DNA of 64,000 bases. Origin: Acidimicrobiales bacterium (GTDB taxonomy: Bacteria > Actinomycetota > Acidimicrobiia > Acidimicrobiales > SZUA-35). Shown here piece after piece: positions 33,909 through 41,538 of the stretch. Both the position numbers and the translations under genes were made by a program. Each line of letters opens with the position of its first letter. Positions within the stretch are counted from its first letter, which is position 1. The DNA is taken from assembly GCA_028285495.1 (NCBI GenBank), contig JANQPB010000043.1:120760-184759 (forward strand), written 5' to 3'. The notes beneath the pieces were generated by a model, which worked only from the letters and a program-made list of their open reading frames with translations, was not told the DNA's origin and made no database searches.

Positions 33909-33953
33909 AGAATAGCAACGGTCGTTTCGTTGTCAAACGTTTTGCAGTAGACT
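33909..33953. promoter_or_regulatory. Divergent leaderless promoters with a CGTTT-N7-AAACG operator
   Basis: Minus strand: TTGACA (33936-33931), 16 bases, TATTCT (33914-33909), then 7 bases to the Rieske ATG. Plus strand: TAGACT (33948-33953), then 6 bases to the PaaX-like GTG. The inverted repeat CGTTT (33923-33927) / AAACG (33935-33939) overlaps the minus-strand -35 box and is a candidate PaaX-type operator. Confidence 0.7.
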
Positions 33954-33959
33954 CAGCTC

Positions 33960-34871
33960 GTGACCATCGACGGCGGCACCGCGCTCACCACCCCGACCCG
34001 CATCTTCATCCACGGACTGGCCGACGATGACGGGAGACTCGACACGGAGTTCCTGTACGCAGCCGCCGAGGCGGCCGGCTTCACCAGGACGAAGCTGCGT
34101 CTCGCCCTCAGGCGCATGGCCGACGACGGGCTCCTCACGTCGGAGGGCCGCGGCCGAAAGGCGGCCACCAGGTTGACCCCGGCCGGCCTGGCCGATCGCT
34201 CGCCCGACCTCGCCTGGGTCGGAGCCGCCTATCGGGCCGACGCCGGGCTCGACGCCTGGGACGGCAACTGGCACCTGGCCAGCTTCGAGATTCCCGAGCG
34301 CCGGCGGGCCGCTCGCGATGCCGTTCGCCGTCAGATCGTCGAGCTCTTCGGCGGCCAGCTCAGCGGTGGCCTCTACCTGTCACCGCTCCGGTGGGAACCG
34401 TGGATCGCCACGGTGGCTCGGGCCAACGACGTCGTCGACCGGATCACCCTGCTCGAGACCACGACGCTCGCTCACGCCGGGGCGAGCGAGCCGAGCGACA
34501 TCGCTGCGCTGGTCTGGCCGATCGACCGGGTCGACCGTGGCTACCGCACGTTCGTCTCGACCTGGCAGGCCCGACTCGGCTCCATCCCACACGATCCGGC
34601 GGACGCGGTTCGGCTGGCCTTCGAGGCGGCCAGCGAGTTCGAAGCGGCGTTCCGCGCCGACCCGATGTTGCCCGAGCCCCTGACACCCCTCGACTTCGCC
34701 GGCCCGCCGGCCCGGCGGCTCTTCCTCGAGCTGCTCGACACGGTCCAGGCTCGGACCGAGCTCACCAACGCCAACCTGTTCAGCACCTACCGCAACACGG
34801 TCGACCGCGCCCTGCGGGCCACCCAGGACGAGTTCTGGCACAACGTGTTCGTCGACACCGTGATCTCGTAG
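33960..34871 (+). CDS. PaaX family transcriptional regulator
   Basis: Regulator of 303 residues with the PaaX layout: an N-terminal winged helix (IFIHGLADDDGRLDTEFLYA, LRLALRRMADDGLLTSEGRG), a central Cas2-like domain (LDAWDGNWHLASFEIPERRR, LFGGQLSGGLYLSPLRWEPW) and a C-terminal helical domain (RRLFLELLDTVQARTELT). In Escherichia coli PaaX represses phenylacetate degradation and responds to phenylacetyl-CoA. No phenylacetate genes are present here, so this paralogue probably controls the divergent Rieske oxygenase. GTG 33960 lies 6 bases after TAGACT, indicating a leaderless mRNA. Confidence 0.85.
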   Translation: MTIDGGTALTTPTRIFIHGLADDDGRLDTEFLYAAAEAAGFTRTKLRLALRRMADDGLLTSEGRGRKAATRLTPAGLADRSPDLAWVGAAYRADAGLDAWDGNWHLASFEIPERRRAARDAVRRQIVELFGGQLSGGLYLSPLRWEPWIATVARANDVVDRITLLETTTLAHAGASEPSDIAALVWPIDRVDRGYRTFVSTWQARLGSIPHDPADAVRLAFEAASEFEAAFRADPMLPEPLTPLDFAGPPARRLFLELLDTVQARTELTNANLFSTYRNTVDRALRATQDEFWHNVFVDTVIS

Positions 34872-35054
34872 CCCGGCGCCGGTCGCCCAGCCCCGTTCTC
34901 GGAGTGGGCTGACGAAGGTGGGGCGTCGAGCGGCCGCGTTGCTGGTCGGCATGGACGGCCAGACGGAGGGCAACTCGTCCAGCGGCGGCGTGAGTCGGCT
35001 CGGCCTTGGTGCTCGCTCCGGAGGATCGCTGGCGACGACGCCCCGTTGACTGAT

Positions 35055-35100
35055 CACTTGACAAGTCAACCTCCCTGCGATCAGATTGACTTGTCAAGTG
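35055..35100. promoter_or_regulatory. Two perfect 15-bp inverted arms with nested palindromes, operator of the monooxygenase operon
   Basis: CACTTGACAAGTCAA (35055-35069) and TTGACTTGTCAAGTG (35086-35100) are exact reverse complements 16 bases apart. Each arm itself contains ACTTG-A-CAAGT or its complement, so two regulator dimers could bind. TTGACA at 35058-35063 is a candidate -35 with TCAGAT (35081-35086) at 17 bases. The TetR encoded two genes downstream is the likely ligand-responsive binder. Confidence 0.75.
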
Positions 35101-35143
35101 CCCAGTGAAGGGTCGGGTGCACGCCGAGCGAGAGGAGCGGGGG

Positions 35144-36913
35144 ATGGAGGCCATCGAGACCGATGTGCTCGTGGTCGGAGCGGGGCCCGCCGGCCTGACC
35201 GCGGCCGCGCTCCTGGCCCGCTCCGGCGTCGATGCGTTGACGTTCACCAAGTACGGAACGGCGAACTCGCCCCGGGCCCACATCACCAACCAGCGGGCGG
35301 TCGAGATACTGCGAGATCTCGGCATCGAAGACGAGGTGCAGGCCAGGGCACTGCCACACGACCAGATGGGAACCCAGGTCTTCGCCACGTCCTTCACCGG
35401 CCGCGAGCTGTCCCGGAAGATGACGTGGGGAGCGGGCGACGATCGCATCGGTGACTACCGATCGGCCAGTCCGTCGGCCATGTGCAACATCGCCCAGCAC
35501 ACGCTCGAGCCGATGCTCCTGGCCCGAGCGGCCGAGCTCGGTGCCGACATCCGGCTCAACCACGAGGTCGTCGCCATCGAGGACCGAGGCGATCACGTCA
35601 ACGCCGTGGTCGCGCCACGGGACGGTTCGGAGCGCTTCGCCGTTCGGGCCCGCTACGCCATCGGCTGCGACGGGGCCAGGACGGTCGTCGGCCGGGACGG
35701 GGGCTTCGAGTTCGATGGCCGGATGGGCAGGGGCAACGCCGTCACCGTCTGGATCGAGTGTGATCTCAGCGCCTACACCGCCCACCGCCCTGGCGCACTC
35801 TTCTTCACCCTCACGCCCTGGAGCAACGAGTTCCTCAGCATCTGGACCTGCGTCGAGCCGTTCAACGAGTGGAGCACGATCTTCACCCGCCCGAGGCTCG
35901 CCGAGGTCGACGCCGACGAGGCCAGCATCGCCGAGAGCGTGCGTGCGGCCATCGGTGACGACGACATCCCCTTCACGATCAAGCGCATCAGCCCGTGGGA
36001 GTTCAACCACATGGTCGCCGTCCGGTACCGGCGGGGCCGCCTCTTCATCGCCGGCGACGCCGCCCACCGCCACCCACCGGCAAACGGGCTCGGCAGCAAC
36101 ACCTCGATGCAGGACACCTACAACCTCGTCTGGAAGCTGGCGGCGGTCGTGCGAGGCCTTGCCGGCGAGTCGCTGCTCGATTCCTACGACGCCGAGCGGC
36201 AGCCGGTCGGCCGACGGGTCGTCGACCGGGCCAACCGGAGCGTCGACGACATGGTCCACTGGTTCGCACCGCTCGGGCTGTCGCCAGGCATGACCCCCGA
36301 GGACGTCGATCGGCGCCTCGACGAGCTCACCGGTCCACGTGGCGGCGCCGATCGTGTCGCCCTGTTCGACGCCCTCGACCTGATCGACGGCCAGTTCAAC
36401 GCCATCGGGGTCGAGCTCGGTCAGCACTACACCTCCTCGGCCGTGATCGGCGACGGCTCGACCCCGCCGGAACCGCTCGGCGACCCCGACCTGCACCACG
36501 TCGCCTCGACCTGCCCGGGGTCGCCGGTGCCCCACGCCTGGATCGTGGTCGACCAGCGCAACGTCTCGACCCTCGACGTCTGTGACTACGAGGCGTTCAC
36601 CCTCATCGTCGGCGCCGACGGCCGGGCCTGGACGGAGGCGGCGGACGTGGTTGCGGACGCCACGGGCATGCCGATCACGACGGTCACGGTGACCCTCGGC
36701 GCCGAGCACGACGACGTCTACGGCGCCTGGCATCGCGTCCGCGACATCGGCGACGACGGCGCGCTGCTCGTGCGCCCCGACCGGATCATCGCCTGGCGTG
36801 CGCCGACCACCAGCGCCACGCCGGTCGACGACCTCCTGGCGGCGATGCAGCAGATCCTCGGCGTCGGCCGACCGGCCGCCTCGACACGCCGTCCCGCCGC
36901 CGCGGAGTCCTGA
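35144..36913 (+). CDS. FAD-dependent aromatic monooxygenase (TfdB-like phenol hydroxylase)
   Basis: Class A flavoprotein monooxygenase of 589 residues that should hydroxylate a phenolic ring using NADPH and oxygen. TDVLVVGAGPAGLTAAALLA binds FAD, YAIGCDGARTVVG is the DG fingerprint, and LFIAGDAAHRHPPANGLGSN with MQDTYNLVWKLAAVVRG is the GD motif region; the C-terminal 150 residues form the thioredoxin-like dimer domain. Length and motif spacing fit 2,4-dichlorophenol 6-monooxygenase-like enzymes. ATG 35144 is chosen for its AGGAG at 35133-35137. A TetR gene and a haloalkane dehalogenase gene follow in the same direction, suggesting a halogenated-compound pathway. Confidence 0.88.
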   Translation: MEAIETDVLVVGAGPAGLTAAALLARSGVDALTFTKYGTANSPRAHITNQRAVEILRDLGIEDEVQARALPHDQMGTQVFATSFTGRELSRKMTWGAGDDRIGDYRSASPSAMCNIAQHTLEPMLLARAAELGADIRLNHEVVAIEDRGDHVNAVVAPRDGSERFAVRARYAIGCDGARTVVGRDGGFEFDGRMGRGNAVTVWIECDLSAYTAHRPGALFFTLTPWSNEFLSIWTCVEPFNEWSTIFTRPRLAEVDADEASIAESVRAAIGDDDIPFTIKRISPWEFNHMVAVRYRRGRLFIAGDAAHRHPPANGLGSNTSMQDTYNLVWKLAAVVRGLAGESLLDSYDAERQPVGRRVVDRANRSVDDMVHWFAPLGLSPGMTPEDVDRRLDELTGPRGGADRVALFDALDLIDGQFNAIGVELGQHYTSSAVIGDGSTPPEPLGDPDLHHVASTCPGSPVPHAWIVVDQRNVSTLDVCDYEAFTLIVGADGRAWTEAADVVADATGMPITTVTVTLGAEHDDVYGAWHRVRDIGDDGALLVRPDRIIAWRAPTTSATPVDDLLAAMQQILGVGRPAASTRRPAAAES

Positions 36914-36946
36914 TCGATGGCCACGACGAGTGCCTACCCTGGGCGT

Positions 36947-37582
36947 GTGGCGACGAGGGCCGAACAGCGAGCGAACACGAGGGCTCGGATCGTCGAGGCC
37001 GCCATCGAGGCGTTCGCCGAGCACGGCTACGGCGGCTCGTCGACCCGCGACATCGCAGCGCGGGCGAACACCAGCCAGGGTCTGGTCAGCTACCACTTCG
37101 ACACGAAGGCCGAGCTCTGGCGAGCCGCCGCGGACCACCTCTTCGGCGATGTCGCCGAGTCGCTCCGGACCGAGCCCGAGCGGGTCGGCGCCGGTCGGGA
37201 GGCGGCCCGGGAGTCGATTCGGGCCTTCGTCCGCCTCAACGCCCGCCGTCCCGCACTGTTCCACTTCCTGGTCGACGCCGGCCGCCACGACGACGACCGC
37301 ATGCGGTACCTGGTCGAGACCCACCTGCCGCGCCGGTTCGCCGGTGTCGCCCGCCTGAGCGAGGGCGATCTCGATCCCGCCCATCTCTACTACGCCCTGG
37401 CCGGCGCGTCCTCGTTGCTGTTCGGGGTGGCGGCCGAGTGCCGGTCCCTCACCGGCGTCGACCCGGCCGATGACGATGTCGTCGAACGCCACGCCGACTA
37501 CGTCGCCCGACTGTTCGTTCCCGACGCGGCGGACGGGTCGGACGCACCGCTCGCCGGCGACGAACCGTCGGTCGATGGCTGA
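36947..37582 (+). CDS. TetR/AcrR family transcriptional regulator
   Basis: Regulator of 211 residues. Helix-turn-helix at about 10-57 (ARIVEAAIEAFAEHGYGGSS, TRDIAARANTSQGLVSYHF). The C-terminal domain is CerR-like (RESIRAFVRLNARRPALFHF, ALAGASSLLFGVAAE). GTG 36947 is preferred to ATG 36917 because TACCCT (36935-36940) ends 6 bases upstream, the leaderless pattern seen elsewhere in this window. It sits between the monooxygenase and dehalogenase genes and overlaps the latter by 8 bases. It is the probable binder of the palindromes at 35055-35100. Confidence 0.88.
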   Translation: MATRAEQRANTRARIVEAAIEAFAEHGYGGSSTRDIAARANTSQGLVSYHFDTKAELWRAAADHLFGDVAESLRTEPERVGAGREAARESIRAFVRLNARRPALFHFLVDAGRHDDDRMRYLVETHLPRRFAGVARLSEGDLDPAHLYYALAGASSLLFGVAAECRSLTGVDPADDDVVERHADYVARLFVPDAADGSDAPLAGDEPSVDG

Positions 37583-38468
37583 GTCGGTCGGGGCGGGCCC
37601 CTTCGGGAAGCGTCGCGTCGATGTCGGCGGGCTGTCGATGGCGGCCGTCGAGGTCGGCGACGGCGATCCGATCGTGTTCCTGCACGGCAACCCGACCTCC
37701 TCGTACCTGTGGCGGAACGTCATCCCCCACGTCGAGCATCTCGGTCGGTGCATCGCCCCGGACCTGATCGGCTTCGGCGACTCCGACAAGCTGCCCGACT
37801 CGGGACCGGGCTCGTACCGGTTCGTTGAGAACCGTCACTATCTCGATCGGCTCCTCGAGGCGCTCGACGTCCGCCAGCGGGTGACGTTCGTCGTCCACGA
37901 CTGGGGCTCTGGCCTCGGCTTCGACTGGGCGAGGCGTCATCCCGATGCGGTGGCCGGGATCGCCTACCTGGAGGCCAACGTGGCCCCGCGATCATGGTCA
38001 CAGCTCAGCGGCGACGGCCGAGCGTTCTTCGCTGCGCTGCGGAGCGAGGAGGGCGAGCAGATGGCCCTGGTCGACAACGTGTTCATCGAGCGGGGCCTGC
38101 CCGGCGGCGTGATTCGGGAGCTGACGGCCGACGAGATGGAGGAGTACCGGCGGCCCTTCGTCGAACCGGGGGAGTCGCGCCGACCGACGCTGACCTGGCC
38201 CCGCGAGATCCCCTTCGACGGCGAACCGGCGGACGTGCACGACATCGTCGCCGCCTACTCGGCCTGGCTCGGCTCCTCGCCGGTGCCGAAACTGCTGATC
38301 GACGTGACCGACGGCGACACCCTCACCGGCGAGCTCCTTGCCATCGCCCGGACGTGGACCAACCAGTCCGAGGTCACCGTCACCGGCCGGCACTTCGCCC
38401 AGGAGGACTCCCCGGACGAGATCGGCGCTGCACTCGCAGCCTGGATCCCGACCCTGCAGCGCAGCTGA
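37575..38468 (+). CDS. dhaA: Haloalkane dehalogenase
   Basis: Alpha/beta hydrolase of 297 residues that replaces a halogen on an alkane carbon by hydroxyl. The full LinB-type active site is visible: nucleophile Asp109 in VVHDWGSG, halide-binding Trp110 next to it and Asn39 in HGNPTSSYLWRNV, acid Glu133 in YLEANVAP, and base His273 in GRHFAQEDSPDEIG. The numbering is one residue off LinB (Asp108, Glu132, His272), so this is a HLD-II type enzyme rather than a generic hydrolase. No signal peptide. ATG 37575 overlaps the TetR stop (ATGGCTGA). Operon partners are a TetR and a TfdB-like monooxygenase. Confidence 0.92.
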   Translation: MAESVGAGPFGKRRVDVGGLSMAAVEVGDGDPIVFLHGNPTSSYLWRNVIPHVEHLGRCIAPDLIGFGDSDKLPDSGPGSYRFVENRHYLDRLLEALDVRQRVTFVVHDWGSGLGFDWARRHPDAVAGIAYLEANVAPRSWSQLSGDGRAFFAALRSEEGEQMALVDNVFIERGLPGGVIRELTADEMEEYRRPFVEPGESRRPTLTWPREIPFDGEPADVHDIVAAYSAWLGSSPVPKLLIDVTDGDTLTGELLAIARTWTNQSEVTVTGRHFAQEDSPDEIGAALAAWIPTLQRS

Positions 38469-38682
38469 TCGGCCGTCGGCGTGGATCCCGGGCCTGGCGG
38501 GAGTGGTGCCGCCCCGGCGAGCTACGACCCGTCCCCCACGAGGCGCTGCATGCGCTGGGCCTCGAGCCGGACCCGGGTGGCAACCTCGTCCCGATGTGAC
38601 CGTCGGGGGAGAATCTCATCGACGGCAGGACCGGTCGGTCACCCGTCGGGCGACGACCGCGGCCGACGGCGATACTACTGGC

Positions 38683-39117
38683 ATGGCTGACCAGCGTGGT
38701 GACGAGCGGGACACCCGGCCGCTCTCCACCGAGCGAGCGCTCCTGCGCCGGCACCTCGACGGCGCTCGAGATGCGTTGATCTGGAAGGTGGAGGGTCTCG
38801 ACGAGGACGAACGTCGTCGTCCGATCGGCGTACTCCACCCGGGTCCGCGGGGAGGTCGATACCGCGAGCTGGTTGACCGACATCCAGCGTCGCGGCAAGC
38901 GGTGGAGCTGTCGTCGAGCGTCGGCCGGCCCGGGTCCGGCGGTCGTCGCCACCGCTCGATGTCGGCGAGGGTGTCGATGAACAGCGCCGCAGCCACGAGC
39001 CCGGCTCCGGCCGACCCCGAACCGACAGCCGGGTGGTCCGATCGGCCCGATCGGCGGGCGGATCGACAGCGGGTGACGGCGGTTCGTCTGGCCCATCGAC
39101 CGCAACGGCGGTGCTGA
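38683..39117 (+). pseudogene. DinB/DUF664-like gene remnant (N-terminus only)
   Basis: The first 48 residues from ATG 38683 (MADQRGDERDTRPLSTERAL, LRRHLDGARDALIWKVEGLD, EDERRRP) match the start of DinB/mycothiol-transferase proteins (DUF664), which normally continue with TxSGxxLLGLVKHL and end near 170 residues. Here the frame continues with low-complexity Arg/Pro/Ser sequence to a stop at 39117, and no continuation was found in the other plus-strand frames. The preceding 38469-38682 holds no gene. It is most likely a truncated, decayed copy; a novel short protein cannot be excluded. Confidence 0.4.
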
Positions 39118-39119
39118 CG

Positions 39120-39698
39120 GTGGCGTCGTTCGAGTCGTCCCTCGACGAGATCCACCCGATGACGCGGGCGGCGTGGCGGTCGTGGCTGAGCGAGCACCAC
39201 GCCACGTGCGCCGGGGTGTGGTTGATCTACGACCGGGCGTCGACCGGGCGGCGCCGGCTCAGCTGGGAGGATGCGGTGCGGGAGGCGCTGTGCTTCGGTT
39301 GGATCGACAGCAAGGTCAAGCCGATCGACGACGAGCGGTACAAGCAGATCTTCACGCCGCGGAAGCCGAGGAGCGTCTGGTCGAAGATCAACAAGGAGTA
39401 CGTTGCGGAGCTCGCCGATGCCGGGCTGCTGACCGAGGCCGGGCTGCGTGCGGTGGAGGTGGCGAAGGCCAACGGCTCCTGGACCCTGCTCGAGCCGGTC
39501 GATGCGCTGCTCGTACCCGACGACCTGGCGTCGGCCCTCGGCCGGTCGACGAGCGCCCGGGAGACCTATGACGGCCTCTCGGCGTCGGCCAAGCGCGCCG
39601 TGCTCTACTCGCTGTATTCGGCCAAGCGCGAGGACACGCGAGCCAGGCGCCTGGCCAAGGCACTGGATGCGCTCGAGCGCGGCGAGTCGCCAGGGTGA
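39120..39698 (+). CDS. YdeI/OmpD-associated family protein
   Basis: Protein of 192 residues. It has the YdeI-family signature order: WRSWLSEHHATCAGVWLIYD, then LSWEDAVREALCFGWIDSKV, FTPRKPRSVWSKINKEYVAE and the C-terminal LSASAKRAVLYSLYSAKRED helix. YdeI-type proteins are small soluble proteins linked to antimicrobial-peptide resistance in Gram-negative bacteria; the molecular role is unknown. GTG 39120 is used; GTG 39111 (adding LTV-type residues) is equally possible because neither has a clear ribosome binding site. It is followed by a convergent TetR gene. Confidence 0.82.
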   Translation: MASFESSLDEIHPMTRAAWRSWLSEHHATCAGVWLIYDRASTGRRRLSWEDAVREALCFGWIDSKVKPIDDERYKQIFTPRKPRSVWSKINKEYVAELADAGLLTEAGLRAVEVAKANGSWTLLEPVDALLVPDDLASALGRSTSARETYDGLSASAKRAVLYSLYSAKREDTRARRLAKALDALERGESPG

Positions 39699-39713
39699 CG
39701 GCGGGCCGGCCGG

Positions 39714-40307
39714 TCAGGTCGAGGCGGCGCCACCGGCGCCGTCGGCGAGCGACTCGATGAGCGAGACGATCTCATCGGTCATGGCGTCGCCGTCGAGCGA
39801 CTCGGGTGTGAACGCAGCTCGGTGGGTCGGAACCGCCCGGGTCATGTCGGTGAGCAGGTCGAGGTGCGGGTGGTCCGCCCCGAGGATGCGGGCGATGGTG
39901 TCCCTGACGTAGGTGAGGTCGTAGCCGTCCTTGACGGCGGCTTCGATCCCGTCGTCGGCCCGCATGGCGGAGATGAGGCCGGGCACGAGATCGGGCTTGG
40001 CCTCGGTCGACCGGCAGCGCTGGCCGACGACCGTGCGGAGGTCGGCGAGCGGGTCGTCGGTGACCGGGGCCTCCCCGGCCGGCATGGTGCGGATCGCCTC
40101 GGCCAGCAGTGCTTCCTTGGTCGGCCAGCGACGGTAGATGGCGCCCTTGCCGGCGCCGGCCCGTTCCGCGACGTCCTGGGTTCGGATCCGATCGAAGCCG
40201 ACCTCGAGCAGCAGATCGGCGGCGGCGCCGAGGATGGCATCGGTTCGCTGCTCGTCGCGCTTTCGTCCGGTGGTGTTGTCGGGTCGTCGGCCGGCTTCGT
40301 CGGTCAT
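39714..40307 (-). CDS. TetR/AcrR family transcriptional regulator
   Basis: Regulator of 197 residues. Helix-turn-helix at about 20-68 (AILGAAADLLLEVGFDRIRT, QDVAERAGAGKGAIYRRWPT). The KGAIYRRWPTKEALL sequence and the C-terminal part fit the TetR_C_11 type often found beside membrane or lipid genes. A TAGGAT box ends 6 bases before ATG 40307 (leaderless), and the palindrome at 40331-40344 covers the -35 region. It is divergent from the STAS-like and SRPBCC genes, the likely targets. Confidence 0.88.
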   Translation of the reverse strand: MTDEAGRRPDNTTGRKRDEQRTDAILGAAADLLLEVGFDRIRTQDVAERAGAGKGAIYRRWPTKEALLAEAIRTMPAGEAPVTDDPLADLRTVVGQRCRSTEAKPDLVPGLISAMRADDGIEAAVKDGYDLTYVRDTIARILGADHPHLDLLTDMTRAVPTHRAAFTPESLDGDAMTDEIVSLIESLADGAGGAAST

Positions 40308-40330
40308 GGGAGAATCCTAGCGGAACTGTT

Positions 40331-40344
40331 GCGTTCCGGAACGC
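40331..40344. promoter_or_regulatory. Perfect palindrome, TetR operator
   Basis: GCGTTCCGGAACGC is its own reverse complement and lies over the -35 region of the TetR gene, 24 bases before its ATG. A related half-site GGAAC lies at 40322-40326. It sits in the divergent gap to the STAS-like/SRPBCC pair. Confidence 0.65.
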
Positions 40345-40456
40345 TCCGGTCTATGTTGGCGGTACTGGCCGGTTCCGTATTGGCCGAGCCCGCCGCCGAG
40401 CCAACCGGCACCGACCCCAGACCCCCGAACCCGACCCCAACCGAGTGAGGCAGACC

Positions 40457-40858
40457 ATGACCGCACATCTCGTCCACGAGGACCGCTACGGCTCCGTGAT
40501 CGACTACCCGGACGACGACTATCTCGAGTCCCGGTGGTACGACGGCTCCGCAGCCTTCACCACCCAGAGCTTCAACGACCGCTGTGTCCTCTTCGCCGAC
40601 ATCGTCGAGCGGAGCGGGCGCACGAAGGTCCTGATCGACGCCGTGCAGTTCGGCATGAGCACCGAGGACCTCGACGTCGACTTCCGTGACACGCAGGTCA
40701 CCCCGCGCTTGAACGCAGCCGGTCTCGAGAAGATCGCCTTGATCGTGCCCGCCGACTTCCCACCGGTCGGCGCACCCCCGGCCCCCGAGGGGCCGGCCGA
40801 CTTCCCGACGGCGTTCTTCGCCACCCGCTCCGAGGCCCGAGCCTGGCTCGAGTCCTGA
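40457..40858 (+). CDS. STAS/SpoIIAA-like domain protein
   Basis: Soluble protein of 133 residues. The order beta-strand, LFADIVERSGRTKVLIDAVQ, a middle GMSTEDLDVDF, GLEKIALIVPADFPPVG and a final FFATRSEARAWLES matches SpoIIAA-like proteins, whose last AxAWL helix is characteristic. These bind lipids or small hydrophobic ligands in other systems; no phosphorylatable Ser is obvious. ATG 40457 is preceded by GAGG. The next gene encodes an SRPBCC protein 35 bases on, so the two probably form an operon under the divergent TetR. Confidence 0.6.
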   Translation: MTAHLVHEDRYGSVIDYPDDDYLESRWYDGSAAFTTQSFNDRCVLFADIVERSGRTKVLIDAVQFGMSTEDLDVDFRDTQVTPRLNAAGLEKIALIVPADFPPVGAPPAPEGPADFPTAFFATRSEARAWLES

Positions 40859-40893
40859 CCCGAACCGGACGACGCACGAGAAGGAACACCGAC

Positions 40894-41370
40894 ATGCTCG
40901 ACATCAAGGCAACCAGGCGCATCAACAAGCCGATCGACGACGTGTGGCGCTTCGTCGTCGACGACTTCACCAACGGCCACCAGTGGGCGTTCGGCACGAC
41001 GATGTGCCGGGCCGGAACCGACGCCGAGGACTTCGATCGGATCTGTGACACCGAATCCGGACAGCTGCGCGACACGATCACCAGGATCGACGACGCCGAC
41101 CACGTCCTCGAGTTCTCGGTCGAGGGTCTGCCGTTCTTCGTGCGGTCGGTGGTGAGCACCTGGTCGCTCCGGTCGGTCTCCGAGACCGAGACCGACCTGA
41201 CGATCGGCCCCCGGATCGAGACCATGCCCGTGATCGGGCACCTGGCGCAGATCCCGATGAAGCGGGCGCTCGAGAAGCTCTACCCCGAGCTCCTGGACGA
41301 CCTGGCCGTCTACGTCGAGACGGGCCAGCCTTCCGCCCGCAAGCAGCGGGAGCTCGCCGGCCGCCGGTGA
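40894..41370 (+). CDS. SRPBCC (START-like) family protein
   Basis: Protein of 158 residues with the START/polyketide-cyclase fold pattern: ATRRINKPIDDVWRFVVDDF at the N-terminus, a beta-rich middle (DTITRIDDADHVLEFSVEGL, VVSTWSLRSVSETETDLTIG) and the long C-terminal helix IPMKRALEKLYPELLDDLAV. Such proteins bind hydrophobic ligands in a deep pocket. ATG 40894 is preceded by AGAAGGA. It is the second gene of a two-gene unit divergent from a TetR repressor. Ligand unknown. Confidence 0.75.
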   Translation: MLDIKATRRINKPIDDVWRFVVDDFTNGHQWAFGTTMCRAGTDAEDFDRICDTESGQLRDTITRIDDADHVLEFSVEGLPFFVRSVVSTWSLRSVSETETDLTIGPRIETMPVIGHLAQIPMKRALEKLYPELLDDLAVYVETGQPSARKQRELAGRR

Positions 41371-41417
41371 TCATCGCGGTCGCCGTTGGGTCCCCCGGTG
41401 CCGACCGGGGCCCGGCG

Positions 41418-41444
41418 GGCCGGCCGCACGGGCCTGAGCCGGCC
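41418..41444. terminator. GC-rich stem between convergent genes, possible bidirectional terminator
   Basis: GGCCGGC (41418-41424) and GCCGGCC (41438-41444) can pair around a 13-base loop between the ends of the SRPBCC (plus) and phytanoyl-CoA dioxygenase (minus) genes. There is no U-tract on either strand, so termination is only suggested by position. Confidence 0.3.
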
Positions 41445-41538
41445 GGCCGGCTCGCGACCCCGGCCGGGGCCGGGCGGACGACGAGATCGAGCGGCGACGC
41501 CGGACGTCATCGCCGCCGGCCCGGGTCGGTGGCGGCCG

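Noticed and set aside
35081..37789. 902-codon minus-strand open frame
   Set aside because: Antisense of the monooxygenase and TetR genes, which have clear motifs and promoters.
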